From NCBI GenBank assembly GCA_004026145.2, contig CP034979.1:4754701-4818700 (forward strand): DNA of 64,000 nt, read 5' to 3'. Below are positions 1 to 14,600 of this stretch, piece after piece (position 1 is the first letter of the stretch; every line of letters begins with the position of its first letter). Source of the stretch: Takifugu bimaculatus. Lineage: Eukaryota; Chordata; Actinopteri; Tetraodontiformes; Tetraodontidae. The translations under genes were made by a program, and so were the position numbers. A model generated the notes under the pieces. That model ran no database searches. It was given only the letters and a program-made list of their open reading frames with translations, and had not been told where the DNA came from.

Positions 1-15
1 ACACACGCACACACA
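1..15. repeat. (CA)n microsatellite, cut by window edge
   Basis: Alternating CA with one G interruption at the very start of the window. It probably continues to the left. Confidence 0.6.
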
Positions 16-2392
16 TGTGCCGTCTGTTGAGAGCTCACCCCTACATGGATTTTCCCGAACATGCTTCCGTGAATTGTCTGTATCTCCACACATCTGACCC
101 CCCACCTCTTCATGAATCCTTATTCATTTATTTTTATTACACAATGGGTCTTTGATTATTATCCATTTCCCCTACATGATTACCCTTTTAATCTTGCAGG
201 ATTAAGACTGACCGACTGGTTAATTTGCTGGGCAGAGCGACTGGATATCGAAGCGGTTGCTGTCATTACTGAACAAGGACGATATCAAATGAGACAAGCC
301 GACTAAGTAACTTGATATTAGGTTGGGAGATCGGAAATGATCTTTATCATTGCAAGGAAAGGAGGATAATGAGTTTTTACACTTTAAAATACTGCAGTAT
401 TAAGCTATTAGGAAAAAAAGACAGCTGCTACAAAAATGTTTTCAATTTAATAAGTTTCTTTATAGGGATCCCTTTAGTATGACAGAGAATTGAATTCAAC
501 ATCTACCAGCATTAAATCAGTATTTCCTTGCAGACAGGTGCCACCGACAAACACAATATCCTGTTTAGGTGCAACCAACCGGTGTTGACTGTTGCTGGGA
601 GGATATGAAACCTGGTCCACATAACCAAGTCAAACACTGTCCTTAATGAAATCTGCCTGTGCCACAGCCACTCTACTGATAATGAACGCTGCTGAAGAGC
701 CCAATCACACAAGGTGCTGTGACATGTTTTACATTATAATAGTATTTCCTGACGACTCCAGAGAGCTGGCGGCTGCCTCTGTGCAGTTCTTTGTTCAGCC
801 TGTGATTCATTACCGATAATTGCATTATTGACAATGACATTTTTGCTGCTTTTATTTGAAAAAAATAAGAATGTGATAGTGGGACAGCTTGTGAGTAGGA
901 AGAAGGGCCAAAGGGATAAATTGGCTGGTAAAATACATGTGTCCGTATTCTCAATCATCAACCAGGGAAACAAACAGGCAGAGAGTGCAGCGTTTAGCCA
1001 GGCCAGGAAGAATCTTTATGCCAGTCAAACCACCTGACAGGAAGGGGAAAATTTAGCCTCTCCTTGAAAATAACTTCAAAATGGCCCAATTTCAAATCAC
1101 TTTAATATTCAGACTTCCTGCAATGCAATATTGAAATAGTTCTAGTTTAGTAGTGTGCTGATGCAGAATCCACAGCTATATGTGTGGTGGTAACCTAAAA
1201 GGATTTGCCATCTTGAGATGAAGTTGGTGTTTTCCAGCTGAAGCAGATCCAGGAAAACAAAAGACTACAATCACACCTCACTAACACAACAGCATAAACA
1301 GGACATGCTGAAAGAGTGCAATTAAATCAAACTGCTCGTGTGTAAAAGTCTATCCATCTGGCTAAGTTGGGAGCTGGAATATAATCAACAGAGACATGAG
1401 AGAGGGGAAATGAATGGGCTCTATTCAGGGCACTTTTGTTGGGATTTATTGTTGCTTTTTTTCTGGCACTGCAGATAAAGAATTAGTGCCTTTGCTTGTG
1501 CAAGCCACTGGGTTGGTCTCTGAACATTTATTTTGCTATGATTTACTATAATTCATTTTTAATCAAACGAGATGTTTCAGTAAAATTTGTCTGTACCCAT
1601 TTAGCCCTTATCCATACATTAAAAATACAAAAAAAATTATCTCTATATATATGGGTTGTGCTTGCTTTTGATCATAGGAATGCATTCAATAAATGGAATA
1701 AATATTGTTGAGATCACAACAGGGTTGAGGGGGAGCCACGAACAACAGTATTGTGAGATTGATTAATTACCCAAAGAACTCTGAGAACACACTGTAGTTG
1801 ATAACTGCTGTGGTCAGAAATACCCGGAATTATTGTCAATTCAGTGAGGAAGGCAACACAACTGGAGCTGGTAGAACAGAGGCTGTCACAGGTGGATGCA
1901 TATAAAGAATTAGCTTAGCAGCCATGCCTCTGGTGGGAGTGTGGAGGTCCATTTACTACGATAAGAACAATGTAACATGCACGAGCATCATGACCGGACA
2001 CAGCACAGCAGAATCGGTGACCTTGCCAACTTCCGTTATCAGACTCTCCCAAGAGGATGAGGGGTTGGTGAAGATCAATTTAACAATCCCATGCTTGCTT
2101 CCCTAGAGGCTGAGGGGGAAGCAGAGGCAGGAAAGCAGAGGGAGCGTGTCTGGAATCCTTTCAGGAATCTCGGAGCATCACTGCCATCACTCCAGCCTCT
2201 TCATCTGCTGGATCACCACCGCCTCTTCTCTCAGAAAGTCACGTTTTTACTCACTTTCTCCAAATGAAACACAGAACTGGACACTATTTGTTGCAGAAAC
2301 ATGCACACACTACACAGGCAGGATCAATCTTCCTCTCATTCCGACCATGGTTTCATTCTTAAGAACAACACTGACATCCTGAGCTCGCTCAC
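16..2392. other. Non-coding stretch, no gene seen
   Basis: AT-rich sequence with short chance open frames only. None has flanking splice sites together with recognisable protein content. No interspersed repeat was recognised. Confidence 0.6.
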
Positions 2393-2463
<71 letters not shown>

Positions 2464-2464
2464 G
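2393..2464. repeat. (TCTG)18 tetranucleotide microsatellite
   Basis: Eighteen uninterrupted copies of TCTG (72 nt). Open frames reading Ser-Val-Cys-Leu or Thr-Asp-Arg-Gln repeats through it are artefacts of the repeat. Confidence 0.95.
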
Positions 2465-5400
2465 CTTTATTGTTCTAAACTGCACAATTTTTGCCATCCC
2501 ATCCTGGGTGATATAAGCCATTAAAAGCAGTTTGGCTCTGAGACCAGAGAGCATCTCCACAGTTACAAAGTGACCAGTCCCAGAAATTGGGGCAACCAGT
2601 TTTCTTCCCATAATGACATTTTAAATCCATGAAATAAGAGCAGTGGGAGTCAAGCCGCTTTTCACAGATAGCTTTTGTGATGTGGGGATGCGCAGTTGAT
2701 TAAATTCAGTGTCATTACGTGCCAATTATTATGGTAACTCATTGAAAAGGTTATTATTGATAGCATGGCTGCACATTATACCCAAAGACAGCAGGACAAA
2801 TGGAAACCTAGATGGTCCTGCAACGCAGCAACATTTTGACTGATGACAGGGTTTTTGTTTGTGAAAGCATAAGAAGAAATATGGGAAATTTTGACTTTGA
2901 CTCATACATTTGCACTTCGTAGGCCATTTATAGAGACCTAATGCTAAATTTTAATGTGAACATAAATAATAATTGAAGTGGAAACAGAATTAAAGCATTG
3001 CCTGCAATTTTATTAACTCAATGTAGAACATGTGCACAAATCCTGACCATTAAATTAGCATGGGAGAGAATTACAAGCATGCGACAGACATCCTGGGAAT
3101 AGTTTTCAAGATAAAAGGCTTCAATGGAAATAAAAATTTAAATTAGAAATGCGCGCCTTGGTTCTCCACCGCTCCTCACTCCCGTTTCTCTCTGCAGTAG
3201 CTAACATATTAATTTAGGTCATAGATCCACATACCTGCTGCAGGTTTAAGGTTTTAGGCAAAGAAAAGCGTTAAGTTTTATTCAACTTTTAATCTTGTAT
3301 TGAAGAATTTAACTATCAGAGAGAAATAAACCAAAGCACGGACCAAGTTTAAGAATAACCAGGGTTAAGAGAAGTCAGTCGGTGATTCTGAAGACCTTTA
3401 AAAGACAAACACTGCATTCATTCCTGGTGTTAGATCATATACACGAGAGGGACTGTCAGTCTCATCAGGGCGGAAGAGATGAAGAACCAGTGTAAGGATG
3501 GAGGGGGTTAAATGTCAGGGCGCTTATTCGACTTGCTTGGATCAGTAGATAAATAGATGAGTGGGCAAACTGATAAATGGGATAGATGAGCAATAATTCC
3601 ATGCACGCACAAGCTGACAAATGTATTTGATGGGTGCTTTGAAGCAGGGCCTGGGAGATGAGACACTTGATGGACTGATCGATGGTTGCGGCGTTGACCC
3701 ACGTTAAACAAACCCAGCACACTCGCTGTAACGGAGCCACTTTGCTTTTGCAGAGCAACCACGCAGTCCCGCACAGACACAACGAAACGCAGCAGCAAAG
3801 AGCCTCATATAGGAGAAAAATGATGTGTGCTGCTGCAGCCATCTGTGAAGAGAACTACACAGTGGAAGCTGGAGGGATGCACAACAGGGAGGGGAAGGAT
3901 GCTGATGGATTAGGAGAGAGGGGAGGCCAAGGCAGGAAAACTGTGAGGCTGTGCTGCACGCAGACAGGTTAGTCATCGCTGAAATGCTGTGACAGCTCTC
4001 GACATCTCTCACTTCCTTCCACTTAAATTCACTCAGCCACTCTCTTTCTCACTTGCAGTGTTTTCTTAATGGCAGAGTTAACTTTGCCAGCCCCTGGCTG
4101 ATTGCCTGAGATTCTTATTTTTTCTTGTGCTTCAAGCTTTAATCTGTGACATTTTCTGATGTCTAATTGTCGCAATAAACTTTAATTCTACAAAATGACT
4201 AATTCTCCCTTCGCTCCTTTCTTGTTAGGGCACAGCAATAAACAATAAAATTGGTCATAGATTTTAAGGCCTTAAGAGGAAATCAGAACTACTGTACCAT
4301 TATAGTCTATTGAATAGATAGAATCCTTACTAAAATGACATTTTACACTCTAATCACTATTTATATAGTTTGGGTAATGTCTTAGATTTCTTTGTTAGAA
4401 AGTAAAAGATCAGTATAGACCCAGAAGGTTTGCAGCTTTCATGTAGAGTTTTAGAGATTCACATGTAGAGAAGAATAATGGGGGGCTGGAGAAAACTCTG
4501 GACCCATGGACTGTAAACATTGCGTGACCTTGAAAAGCTAAATAATGGCCGCTGTGCACGCAGAGATAAAGACACAGGAGTGGAAACAGCCCCGTTGTCT
4601 GAATATTGTTGCTGAAGGCTCTCGTTTTGTCAGAGACAGCTGCCTCGTGGGTGCCTGCAGAGAAATGCCAAGATGGATCAACAGTGGAGCGACTCAAAGG
4701 ACAGGAAGGGTTTAATCCGCACAAGAACATTGTTCAACATCTTTTATATGAAGAGACAGTTGCGCCTGGGACACGAGGAATTTAAAGCTCAAAAGGAAAT
4801 CAATCTTTAGAAAAACAATTAATTATCCTGTGTGGTTGTAAAGTTCATTTTCACCATTCCATTTTCCAGAGATATCTCAACAGGGTTAGGGTTAGGAGGA
4901 CGTGCAGGTTTCTGTCATCGTAATCATTTATTTTAATCTCTTGTTATAATCTCCATGCTGGCCCAACACAACACACGACTCAACACATTTCTATCCATCT
5001 CACCTGTTTCCATTAACATGCAACTGATGTCAATGCTGCAGCCGAGAAATACCAGAAATTTCAAACATTCTGTAGAATTACTCATCTTGAGTTCATGCAT
5101 GGACACATGTTAAATGTTTAGCAGCTTGATTACACAGCTGGTTGTTGGTTAATGGCAATTTTGGCTTTGTAGGTTTAGATTTAAGTGATGCTTCCAGTGG
5201 ATTGTTCCACAGCCAATGAGCAACTGTGGCAAACAGAGATACAATTCTGTTTTTTTCCTTTGGTGAGATAATAATATGTTGAAGGTGTATGTTAAAATTT
5301 GTGTGTTATATCACTCTCAGACTTTGGTGCTGAAGGATGAATGATCTGGAACAGCTGTTACAGGTTTGCTGAACAGGGCAATGATAGAGCTTCTGATGAT

Positions 5401-8400
5401 AGATTCAAGTTTCCCTTTTTACAAATGTATATTTTTTCCCCACCTATAAATATTAAAAAATAGCCAGATATAAGTGATTCACTGTGCTTTATCTTATGTG
5501 TCAATTATACTGATATTTACCCCAAAACATCTTACGCAATGCATCACCCCCAGATGACTGGGTGGTGATGTCATCCAGCCTGCGATGCCTTCACTATCAG
5601 TAACCATGAGACAAACCCCCAAACAGTGACAGAGCCTCCAGTTGTGTGTGTGATGCATGCTTTTAATTAGTTTTAGTGTTATAATGTCCTCACCGAAAGA
5701 AAAAAAAAACCAAGAGCCTAGAGCGTTAATGTAAGAGCAGTGTCTTTGGAAATGATGATGTCATTTTAAATGAGCAAGTTAAAAGAGCAAGTTTTGACAG
5801 TGTGTTGGGAAGCTTTTGGGAAATCTCCAGCATTTGGAGGAGTGAGCTGCAGAGAGTGATATCAAGTAAATATTTAAGAGGCAGAATAACAATAAGGAAC
5901 AAAAGTGAAGAAAAGAAAATCTTTGCATGATCCATGTACGATCTTTCCCACCTTGAATGACCTTGGGGCTTGGTCTTCTTCTGTGTTATAACACATTAAA
6001 CGTGTCAGGTTGCTACCTGGAGCACGGTCACCATGTGCTGACCTCCATTCACTTCCAAAAAGGAATATTTGATCAAACTGTATAGGACAATGTTAAACTA
6101 TTATTAAGTACAGTCGTGCTTTGGTGCATCTGATGCACCTGCGTTGGGTTAAAAGCAACTTAGGAGGATGAGGAAAACTGGCATTTCACTGGCACTTTCC
6201 TGCTTTGATCCTCTTTAATGGTGCGACTTTAGAGATGATCCATGTTCCTCATTAGTGCTGGTTTGTGTGTCCGTCCCTACTCAACAGTACAGACTGTCAT
6301 TAGCTAAAGTGTCATGTCAGCCTCCCGCCTCCCCGTGGCTCCGGACCAATTAAAGTGTCAGTTATGGGAAAGGTCAGGTGTATGAACAAAGGACAACTGA
6401 AAGAAGCTGGAAAGTACCGGCAATAATTGACTGATGCTGAAGTCAGAGTCAGCTCATTTCAGGCAGCTTTTTATTGGATTCATTTCTATGTTAGTTTGGA
6501 AAATTTCTTGCACTTTGGGAGCGTGTCGTCATGGATACGAGATGAAATGTTCTTTATGCTGACCTGGCATCGGTTGAAGGTCTGACAGTGACAACTGTGA
6601 TCAGCTGTTCAACAGGAAGCGACAGATCCTTGAGAATCTTGTTCCATAATGAATTCATTTGTTTGGTTTTCTTCTTCTGTCACAGCAGAACAGGGATGAT
6701 TTGAAAGGTTCTTTCTGACAGAAACGTTTTCCAATCTGATATTTCAAATTAGAGGGAACAATATGATTTCCAAAGAATAGATTTGGACAGAAAGCGCATT
6801 TTATGTCACGTTATCCCTTCAGGCAGGCCTACAGCCTAAAAACATTTAATAGACTTATCATGTTTGACAAACACTCAGACTGAAATCTGTTTATTCCGTC
6901 ATGCTTTTAGGGATAAACTGTGCTTTGAACAATGAATGACTCATTTTCCCTTTTCCAAAACATCACACATCTATCATTAATGGAAGAACATAAAGAAATC
7001 AGGAGTTTAAAGCTTTCTGCCTGAACTCAGCGCAGCAGACAGCAGCTGAAATATGTCAGTACTTCTGATGTGGCTACAAAGCTATCAACCGCTCAGCAGC
7101 CGCTGGTTATCGCCTCTGGGAGTGTTTCACATTTCATATGTGCCTGCGTATCATGCAGCATCTTTGGGAAGTGCATTTAAATTGCAAGGGGATATTAGTG
7201 CCTTTGTAGAATAGTAACATGCTTTCAAATGACTGAGGGTGTTACTTGTCCACAGGTTTTTGCACTGCAGTGCTACGGACGTGCACAAATGCCCACAAAT
7301 GATGCTATTTCTTCTGAGTGACTGTAAAACATGTTCAATTCTAAAAGGGAATGGATTTTATTAAGATGTATACATATGTTGTTGGCTAAACCAGGAAACG
7401 ATAACAAATGTAGATATGAGACAGTCCCAGGAGCCGTGTCAAAAAGACAAAGTGTTGGGACAGGGAGGAACCCAACAGATTTAGAATGAATCGAGCACAG
7501 CGAGACGAAATGACATTTTCAGGCCAAGAGTGGACGCCCAGAGACGTCTGAAGCCATCAGACTCTAATGAACAGACAGCGATGGCTGGAGACCAAGTCTG
7601 CCACAAAACTCTATTTTCACTTTGCATTAAATGAGTCTGTGATTCAGTCACTTCCCTGTATGATAAAGCATATTTTCACCGCATTTCATCAGTTTGTTTA
7701 TGTTAATTTCCTCATGTGAATTCTTCAACCGGTGCTTCCTGCCCCCTTGTGCACCCCTCACAGTTATCACTAAGCATTAATGTAATGTGTTAGATGTCAG
7801 TCAGAGGGGATGGTGATAAATTAAAGCAGAAAGACAGAGCAGATCTACTTACCCAGATCACGCTACTGCCATTCTTCCCTGTTTTCATGCACTCTTGGCA
7901 ATAAAAGCATCCTGGAGTTTGTAATAAAGGCTTATAACTAATGACAGTTGGTCCGAGCAAAAGGCCTGCCTCCTTCTGTCCTTTGCTCCTTCAGCTCAGC
8001 AAAATTCAATAAAGATCTCCATAATCGCTAAACTATTGATAAATCTTGAAGAGTGCCGGGTTCCTATTTATGAGCTATTGATCTTTGTGCACACGGTCTT
8101 CACAACACAACAGTCTGATGTCTGAAATTCATCACAGCCATAAAAATATTGGACAATATATAATGTAACTCTGAATTTCATGCTGTTTTTCTAATAGGTC
8201 TTTATTTGTTTACAGTTACCATTTTTGTTTTTTGACTTTATAATTGCCGGTGGTTGAAGATAAATCTGGGAAAGGATGGAGCAGCTCTCTTATTAACACT
8301 GCTGAAGTGCCATTGTGCAACGATTCTAAGCGCCTCTCTGCATCATGTCAACCTCCAATTGTGCTCGGTCTACCATGATGTCCAAAACTGCATATTTGCA

Positions 8401-11366
8401 GCCGATTGGAAGCTTTGGCTTTGGCAGCTTAGTTTAGCTGTCAGGGGAAATGGAATTGGGCAATGAAGGGAATTGTTTACAAAAAACATTTCCTCCATTT
8501 ATATAAAAGAGGGTGCAAGAGTCTGAGGATTTTAATCAAAAGGATGTTGATAAGAACACAGGGGGAGAATCTCATTTAGTGGAGGCGAGGCCCCGGCATC
8601 CACGTAAAAACACTAAATAGGCTCGTGCTGAAAGGGGAGGAATAATACACATGGCTCATGTTGGGGAGTTTTTATGGCTGCAGCTATGCAGTAAAAACTA
8701 TATAAGCTGATGGATGTTGCAGCTGCAGGTGAAGGAAAGGCAGAGAGCAATGCATTCATGTGAATTAAGTCTCCAGGTAATACGGAAACAGACCATAAAG
8801 CCAGCAACATCATGCCGGAATACTCCTTGGTGCAATCATCTCTATATGTTTTTTTCCATTGAGCTTTATTGCCATTCTTTACTCACCTTCTATGTTTATT
8901 TTCTTCGCCCTGCTTGTGTTTCCACCTTGGTTGCTACTTGTAGCAGTAAATCAAGACAATTCTTAAAGAAATATTGTCCATGATGGACCCAAACTGTTCA
9001 CTCATAAACTTTGCTATGACACATTAATTCTTTACTTTCATTGAGGCTTGAAATATGCATTTGATCATCCTTATTTAGCTACTGCAGTGGAATGATGCTC
9101 AAGGATGTTTTTCCTTCCCCCCACCAATCAGTCACAGTCCACTTCACATACACTTGGTGATTGTGCCTTAATTCAACGTGTTAACCACCCAAACCCTTTA
9201 AACTCATTGATTCTGCTCTAGCCTGTATAAATAATCACATGTGGGTTGGACTCACCATAAATAAAACCATATTGATCCCTTAAGTAAGGCTATGCATTAA
9301 CTCTGGGATCTTCCTCCACTGTGATCGATGGTATTAAACAGAACAGCTAAATTTATCTTAATCTGCTGCTCAAGTTTCTTTAAGATGAGGAAGAAAGTTT
9401 ATTGTTTGTCAAACTGCTGATGATGTCATTGCCGAATAATCCCAGCAACCAACAGAGCCACTCGAGCAATTTTTTTTTTTTTTTTTTTACAGCTTTTAAG
9501 TCGCGAATATTAGGCTAAATGACAAAATCAGCTGATTCAGCTCCTTCGTGGCGACGCTGATGCGATGTCTGGATTGATATCAGGAAGACGTGATGATGCG
9601 TCTGTTCTTTATAGTGCTGATGGTGTCACACATGTGTATGTTTCCATTCTTCTGCACTATCCTGGTGTGTATCCATTAATCTCTGATGACTCAGGGGATA
9701 TTTTTTCCACCCCTGTAGTCTGAAAAACCTAAAAAACAATCATGTCAGGTGAGCTGCTGATTTAAATCTGCCATTTCAGTGAATGTATATTGCTTTTACA
9801 ACATAGGAATGTTGCGTAGGTACAATTTGAAGGGGTTCTGCTGTTAGCTTTGGGGAGTCCAAAGGTGAAGAATCATATTGCTGCACTCCTCCTCAAATCA
9901 TTGGAGAAATTGTCATAATTTGAAATAAGAGCTGGGGATGAGGTGCACTAGACTTCTTTATTACAGTAATTTGCATCCAGACCCAAAGAGTGGTGACGAT
10001 TTTTTTTTTTGATAGGGCAACTTCTGGCAAATGCATTGAAGCCTTTTCAAACCTGAGCGACACAAACTTGCTTTGGAGGTGGTCCAACACAGACAGGCTC
10101 ATTATCAACACCAGGAGATTTTCATGATTGAAAAGAAAATACTTGTTTTCTTCAAACTGCCCACAACAACATTTGAAGCTTGATTTGCTTTCAGTTTTTC
10201 AAATCAGCAATAAGAGCAAAACCTCATTGTAAAAAATCACCAGGTCTCAACTCAGTATAGACTGTTTTTTTTTAAGTGTATTGAGACCTGATGGGTTTTA
10301 TCATCACAACAGCCACACATTAGCACTAGCACAGCTACTTAAAGAAAAATTAGTTACTCTTCACTCAAACTTATTATTATTATTAGTATTAGTATTATTA
10401 TTGAAGCATCGCTATAATGACTTTTCTATGGTCTTTGATGTGGATAAATGCTATTTAGATCTTATTAAGAGAAAAAGCAGCATTTTACTATGTTAATTCA
10501 AGGCAGAATATTTGAAACTGGTATGCAGAGTTTTGCACATGTCTGGCTTTTCAGCACACATGTTGGTTTGTGTGCCTGTAGTTTATTTTTCCACCATGCT
10601 GATGATTTTATCTCCGTGTTGACAGTGCACACATGCACACAAAGCAGTCTGTATGGGTTCTGCTCATAGAAACCACACTGAGAAGAGGGTGGTAGAACAG
10701 TAATACACTTTCACTGAGGCTTGAAGTGAAAGTTTATGGAAGGCAAATGTTTCCGATATGAAATAAATCTCATCCTCTATCACTGCTGTTGAAGTTGAAG
10801 TTGGCTCAATTACGGTGAGGACTATTCCTTTAAACTTCCATGTTTTACCAAAGCTTGGTTGACAAAATAACAATTCTAAATAAGAACAGAAACACTTTAT
10901 CCATGAAAACCATCGAAATAAAAATAAATAATCTCCCGAAAACATTTGACTCGGCTGATACAAATTAGGCCTAGAAGGAAACTGTTAGTTTGTTAATCAC
11001 ATGTCCTCCTGCAACATTTTGATGTAGCTACACGTGAGCTTTTGTTGATTGAATGCTCCTTTGTAGTCAACTACAGCCTGCCTATATCTGCATATTCATG
11101 TGACCCATATTTCCTGGTTTGAAAACATTTAGCTGTTACCCAAACTAGATTCAAATTGCGAACAATCTGACGTGGATAGTGTGTAATTTCCCTTTTCTCT
11201 TAAAAGTGGCAGGAAATGAATGATCTAATTATCTCACAGTGCATTCATGGCTTGTCCTGATCACAGAGAGACACTTGAACATGTCATGCTGCTGTAAGGG
11301 GGATGTCTTCCAGGGCTCTCGAGTGGGCTGCATGTCATCGAGTCTGGCAGTGTCAGTTTTTGCTCT
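2465..11366. other. Gene desert segment, no gene seen
   Basis: About 8.9 kb of AT-rich unique-looking sequence. Frames open for 60-125 codons occur (for example 3465-4012 on both strands) but have no recognisable domain and are open in overlapping frames on both strands, as expected by chance. A 19-nt poly-T lies near 9471. No RNA gene or repeat family was recognised. Confidence 0.55.
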
Positions 11367-11369
11367 CAA

Positions 11370-11395
11370 TGTGTGAGTGTGTGTGTGTGTGTGTT
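11370..11395. repeat. Short (GT)n microsatellite
   Basis: An alternating GT run of about 25 nt, ending where the tract becomes TTTGTGC. It lies just upstream of an exon-like stretch discussed in the findings. Confidence 0.8.
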
Positions 11396-11682
11396 TGTGC
11401 ACCTCCGTGTGTCTCTGAATGCGTGTGTTTCTATCTTATCTCCCAGGAGGGACCCTGTTGACTGCAAAAGCTGCCCAGTTGTCGTCACTGCGCCTGGGGC
11501 AGCCTCTGGGACAATCTGGCCTCCTTGGAAATCCTCCGCTGGAGCGACATCAGAGCAGGCATGCAAGAGGAAAAGTGGAGATGAGGATTATTGCAGAACA
11601 GACAGCGCCAAACAACACCGCTTCTTGGTTCTCACTGCATCCTGTTGGAGGTGTGAAAGGGTGCATGTTTGAAGTAATGTGA

Positions 11683-14600
11683 ACTGTCAAATACGGGATG
11701 TGTTTAAAAGATAAAACACACCGATTTGCTTGATTGGATGCTTAGAAAGTGGCGGAAATGAAGTGTTTTTTAATTCTCTTTTTTATTTTGTCGTATTACT
11801 GTAGAAAACACAGTAGCAGAACACTGTAGGGCTATAATACGGCATCTCAGCTGTGATCTGGTTGCGTAAATCGGCTAAACTGAGCATGCACAGTCACACG
11901 AACAATGTTGCTCTCTCTTCTGGATTGATATTTTTGGATCGTCTTCATTGCCGTTAACCTGATTAAACAGCTGCTCACACTGATGACTGAATACATGACA
12001 TTGGCGTTAACATGGTGTTGTACGTTGTGTGCCTCTGACGGGAGACAGCGACAATAATTAAGTTAGAATTGACAGTCAGCACACACATTGTGACAGGACA
12101 CACACGCACGTGGAGTACAGCCACTATTATTCATGCCGTTTAACAGCAGCTCAGACGTTGGTTCTCCAGAGGCTTCCAAGTGCAGACAGCTGGTATTTTC
12201 CCAGCATTACTTGGACGATCCAAAGCTGCACTGCATGATTCATACTGACGGTGGTAAAGACCTCCCAGAGGTGACAAGAACGAGCAGAATAGACTGTCTG
12301 AACTAATGAAGGATTTCCAGTTTGATCCCTTGTCCCTTGTTCATCAAAAGTGGAATTTGCATTGCTTGCTCTGAGCTAGACAAGGTGCTCTTTATACTGA
12401 GATTAAGAACTTTAGTTCCACTGTCACTGCAACAAATCAGGACTAGCCAAAGGCATTATGCTAGGATGATATATCTGACAAATTACACAGTGTTTCTTGA
12501 AATACCCCAAATCACGTGCATTTAGAGTCTAATCAAACTTTACACATAAAACCACACTTCAACCACATACTTTAATGTAAAAGCAGAATGTCGCAAAAAA
12601 ACGGGTTATTATGTCTTAAATGTTTTGAAGCCTGTGTGGGTGCAGAAGCCTCGGTTGCAGTAATCAGTCCGCTTCTAGTTCAAATGAACTTGACTTTTGC
12701 CGCTGGTTTGCCTCAAAATTGGATGATAAACAAAACAATTTCAATATTCAGTCTGATGGAAGTGTGAAAGAGTCTAAAAGGGGTCTGATTTTCGCTGGTC
12801 TTTATTTCCTGTGGCTGCAGCGGTGATTTGGAGTGTTGTGTTTAATGGCCTTCCTTTCATGTGCGCCGGTATCCTGCTGTTGCTCGCAGACCCAAACAAT
12901 TCAGACGTGATTTTATAAAGAACATCAGGGAACCATTTTACATCATCAGTGGTTCTCTGTGCTTACTGTTAATAATTATAAACCATAATCCTCTCCAGAA
13001 GTATACCGCACATACACACAGTCTATAGATATAACTTGTCACCAGGCAGGCATTAAAAGCATTATATTGACCTTTATTGCATAGTCTTAGAAATAACATG
13101 TTTGGATCAGGTCCAGGAAGAATGTTTAGGCCTGGGTTAGGTGGGTGAAGCTAATGCACAGAAATAGCCAATGGGAGTCCGATATGAGAAATGGCTCAAT
13201 ACTTTCAGGCTGGTTATAACATGTTCCTCTTCAAGGCAGCAGCAGCATAACACATAGAAGTTGTCAAATCCAATCAGCTCATGCGGTTGTGTGATGTGTG
13301 AGAGAGCCTCTCTTGCCGTCAGGGTGTGATCCATGTCTGCGTTTCCCTGAGCATGCTTTGACATATGCAACCCCTGCATGAAGGAAGCAGGAGCATTATG
13401 TGCATCAGCTCCTGTTGTGATCCAAGTTGAGCGTGTGCAGCGAGGATGGATGTAAATGGAACGTGTGCGTGGGAGAGACAGATAGTTTTGCATAATGAAA
13501 ACAGTTCAGCAACCATTGAATTTCTCACCATGCAGGGAAAAAATGCCCAAAAATGAGACCTGAAACCTTGAAGGTTAAGAGCTTAATCGGATTTTGCACG
13601 CGCAAAATAGATCCTTCAGAGGTACCTTTCTTAAATACAAAGTAGCTTTGACAAAAATTATTTAATGTCAGAGAATGTCACTGCAGGGGAGATTTGGGGA
13701 GATTTCTCATATCTTCTCCCTGAGTCTACGGCTAAAATTAAGTTTAGGAAAGTAGCGCTTGAGTGTGAAAAGATGAAATAATCTCAGTCAGTCTTTATTC
13801 AAACTTTTGGACAGATTGTAATTGAGGGACTTTGGCTTAAAAGATTTACAGTGTTTTGATGTTATCTCTTTAAGGATATAAACCAGCTCCACTTTGTACG
13901 TTACGGTTCATAATGCTGCTCTGATTTTAAATTAAACCCATGTTTGTCAAACCTCGGCTCAGGAGAATCCAGCTCATCTATTAGCCCGCGTCACTCTGGA
14001 GAAAGGTCACCGCTCTGGGTCGTGATTGTTGTCTTGATTTAACTGGGTTTTGAGGACATCTAATTATTGCGCTGCTGCTCACCGCAACCACAAATTATCT
14101 GGTGTGAGACGAGGCGCCCAGTACCCTACGTGGCCCGTACGGTGACGGGCAGCGCCCAGACCTCCCGATGCCCTGTCGTTTCACCAACTGGGAATTTAGC
14201 AAGTGGCTCGTTGAAGCTGTCAGGTACAGGAGGTTATTAAAGAATAACTCCAAAAATGTGTAATTGCATGTGTACAACAACACATTTCACTCAGTGATTT
14301 ATGTCTCCTTTGACTGCTCATGTTGTCTGAGATGGGTGACCATAGCAACAAGAATGATGGAAAATAGACTATTGTAGGGTCTCTCTCTTTGCCACTTAAC
14401 ATTAAAAACATGCATTAATCACATTGTTCGCTTTAATGTTATGCTAATTAGCTTTATATATAAATACTGTTACAGCCAACTAATTATTATTATAATGTTA
14501 TTATTAATATTCATATTATAATAAAATAATCCCTTTGCTTATTCAGTGTTGCTGTGCGCAAGGACAAGAAAAGGAAAGAGATCAGGATGTGGAACAGTTT

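Noticed and set aside
2301..2611. Open frames rich in Ser-Val-Cys-Leu or Thr-Asp-Arg-Gln
   Set aside because: They are only the TCTG microsatellite read in frame.
3465..4012. Overlapping open frames of about 100-125 codons on both strands
   Set aside because: No domain, no splice logic and openness on both strands suggest chance.
13137..13531. 118-codon minus-strand frame
   Set aside because: No recognisable family, low complexity of evidence and AT-rich flanks; likely chance.
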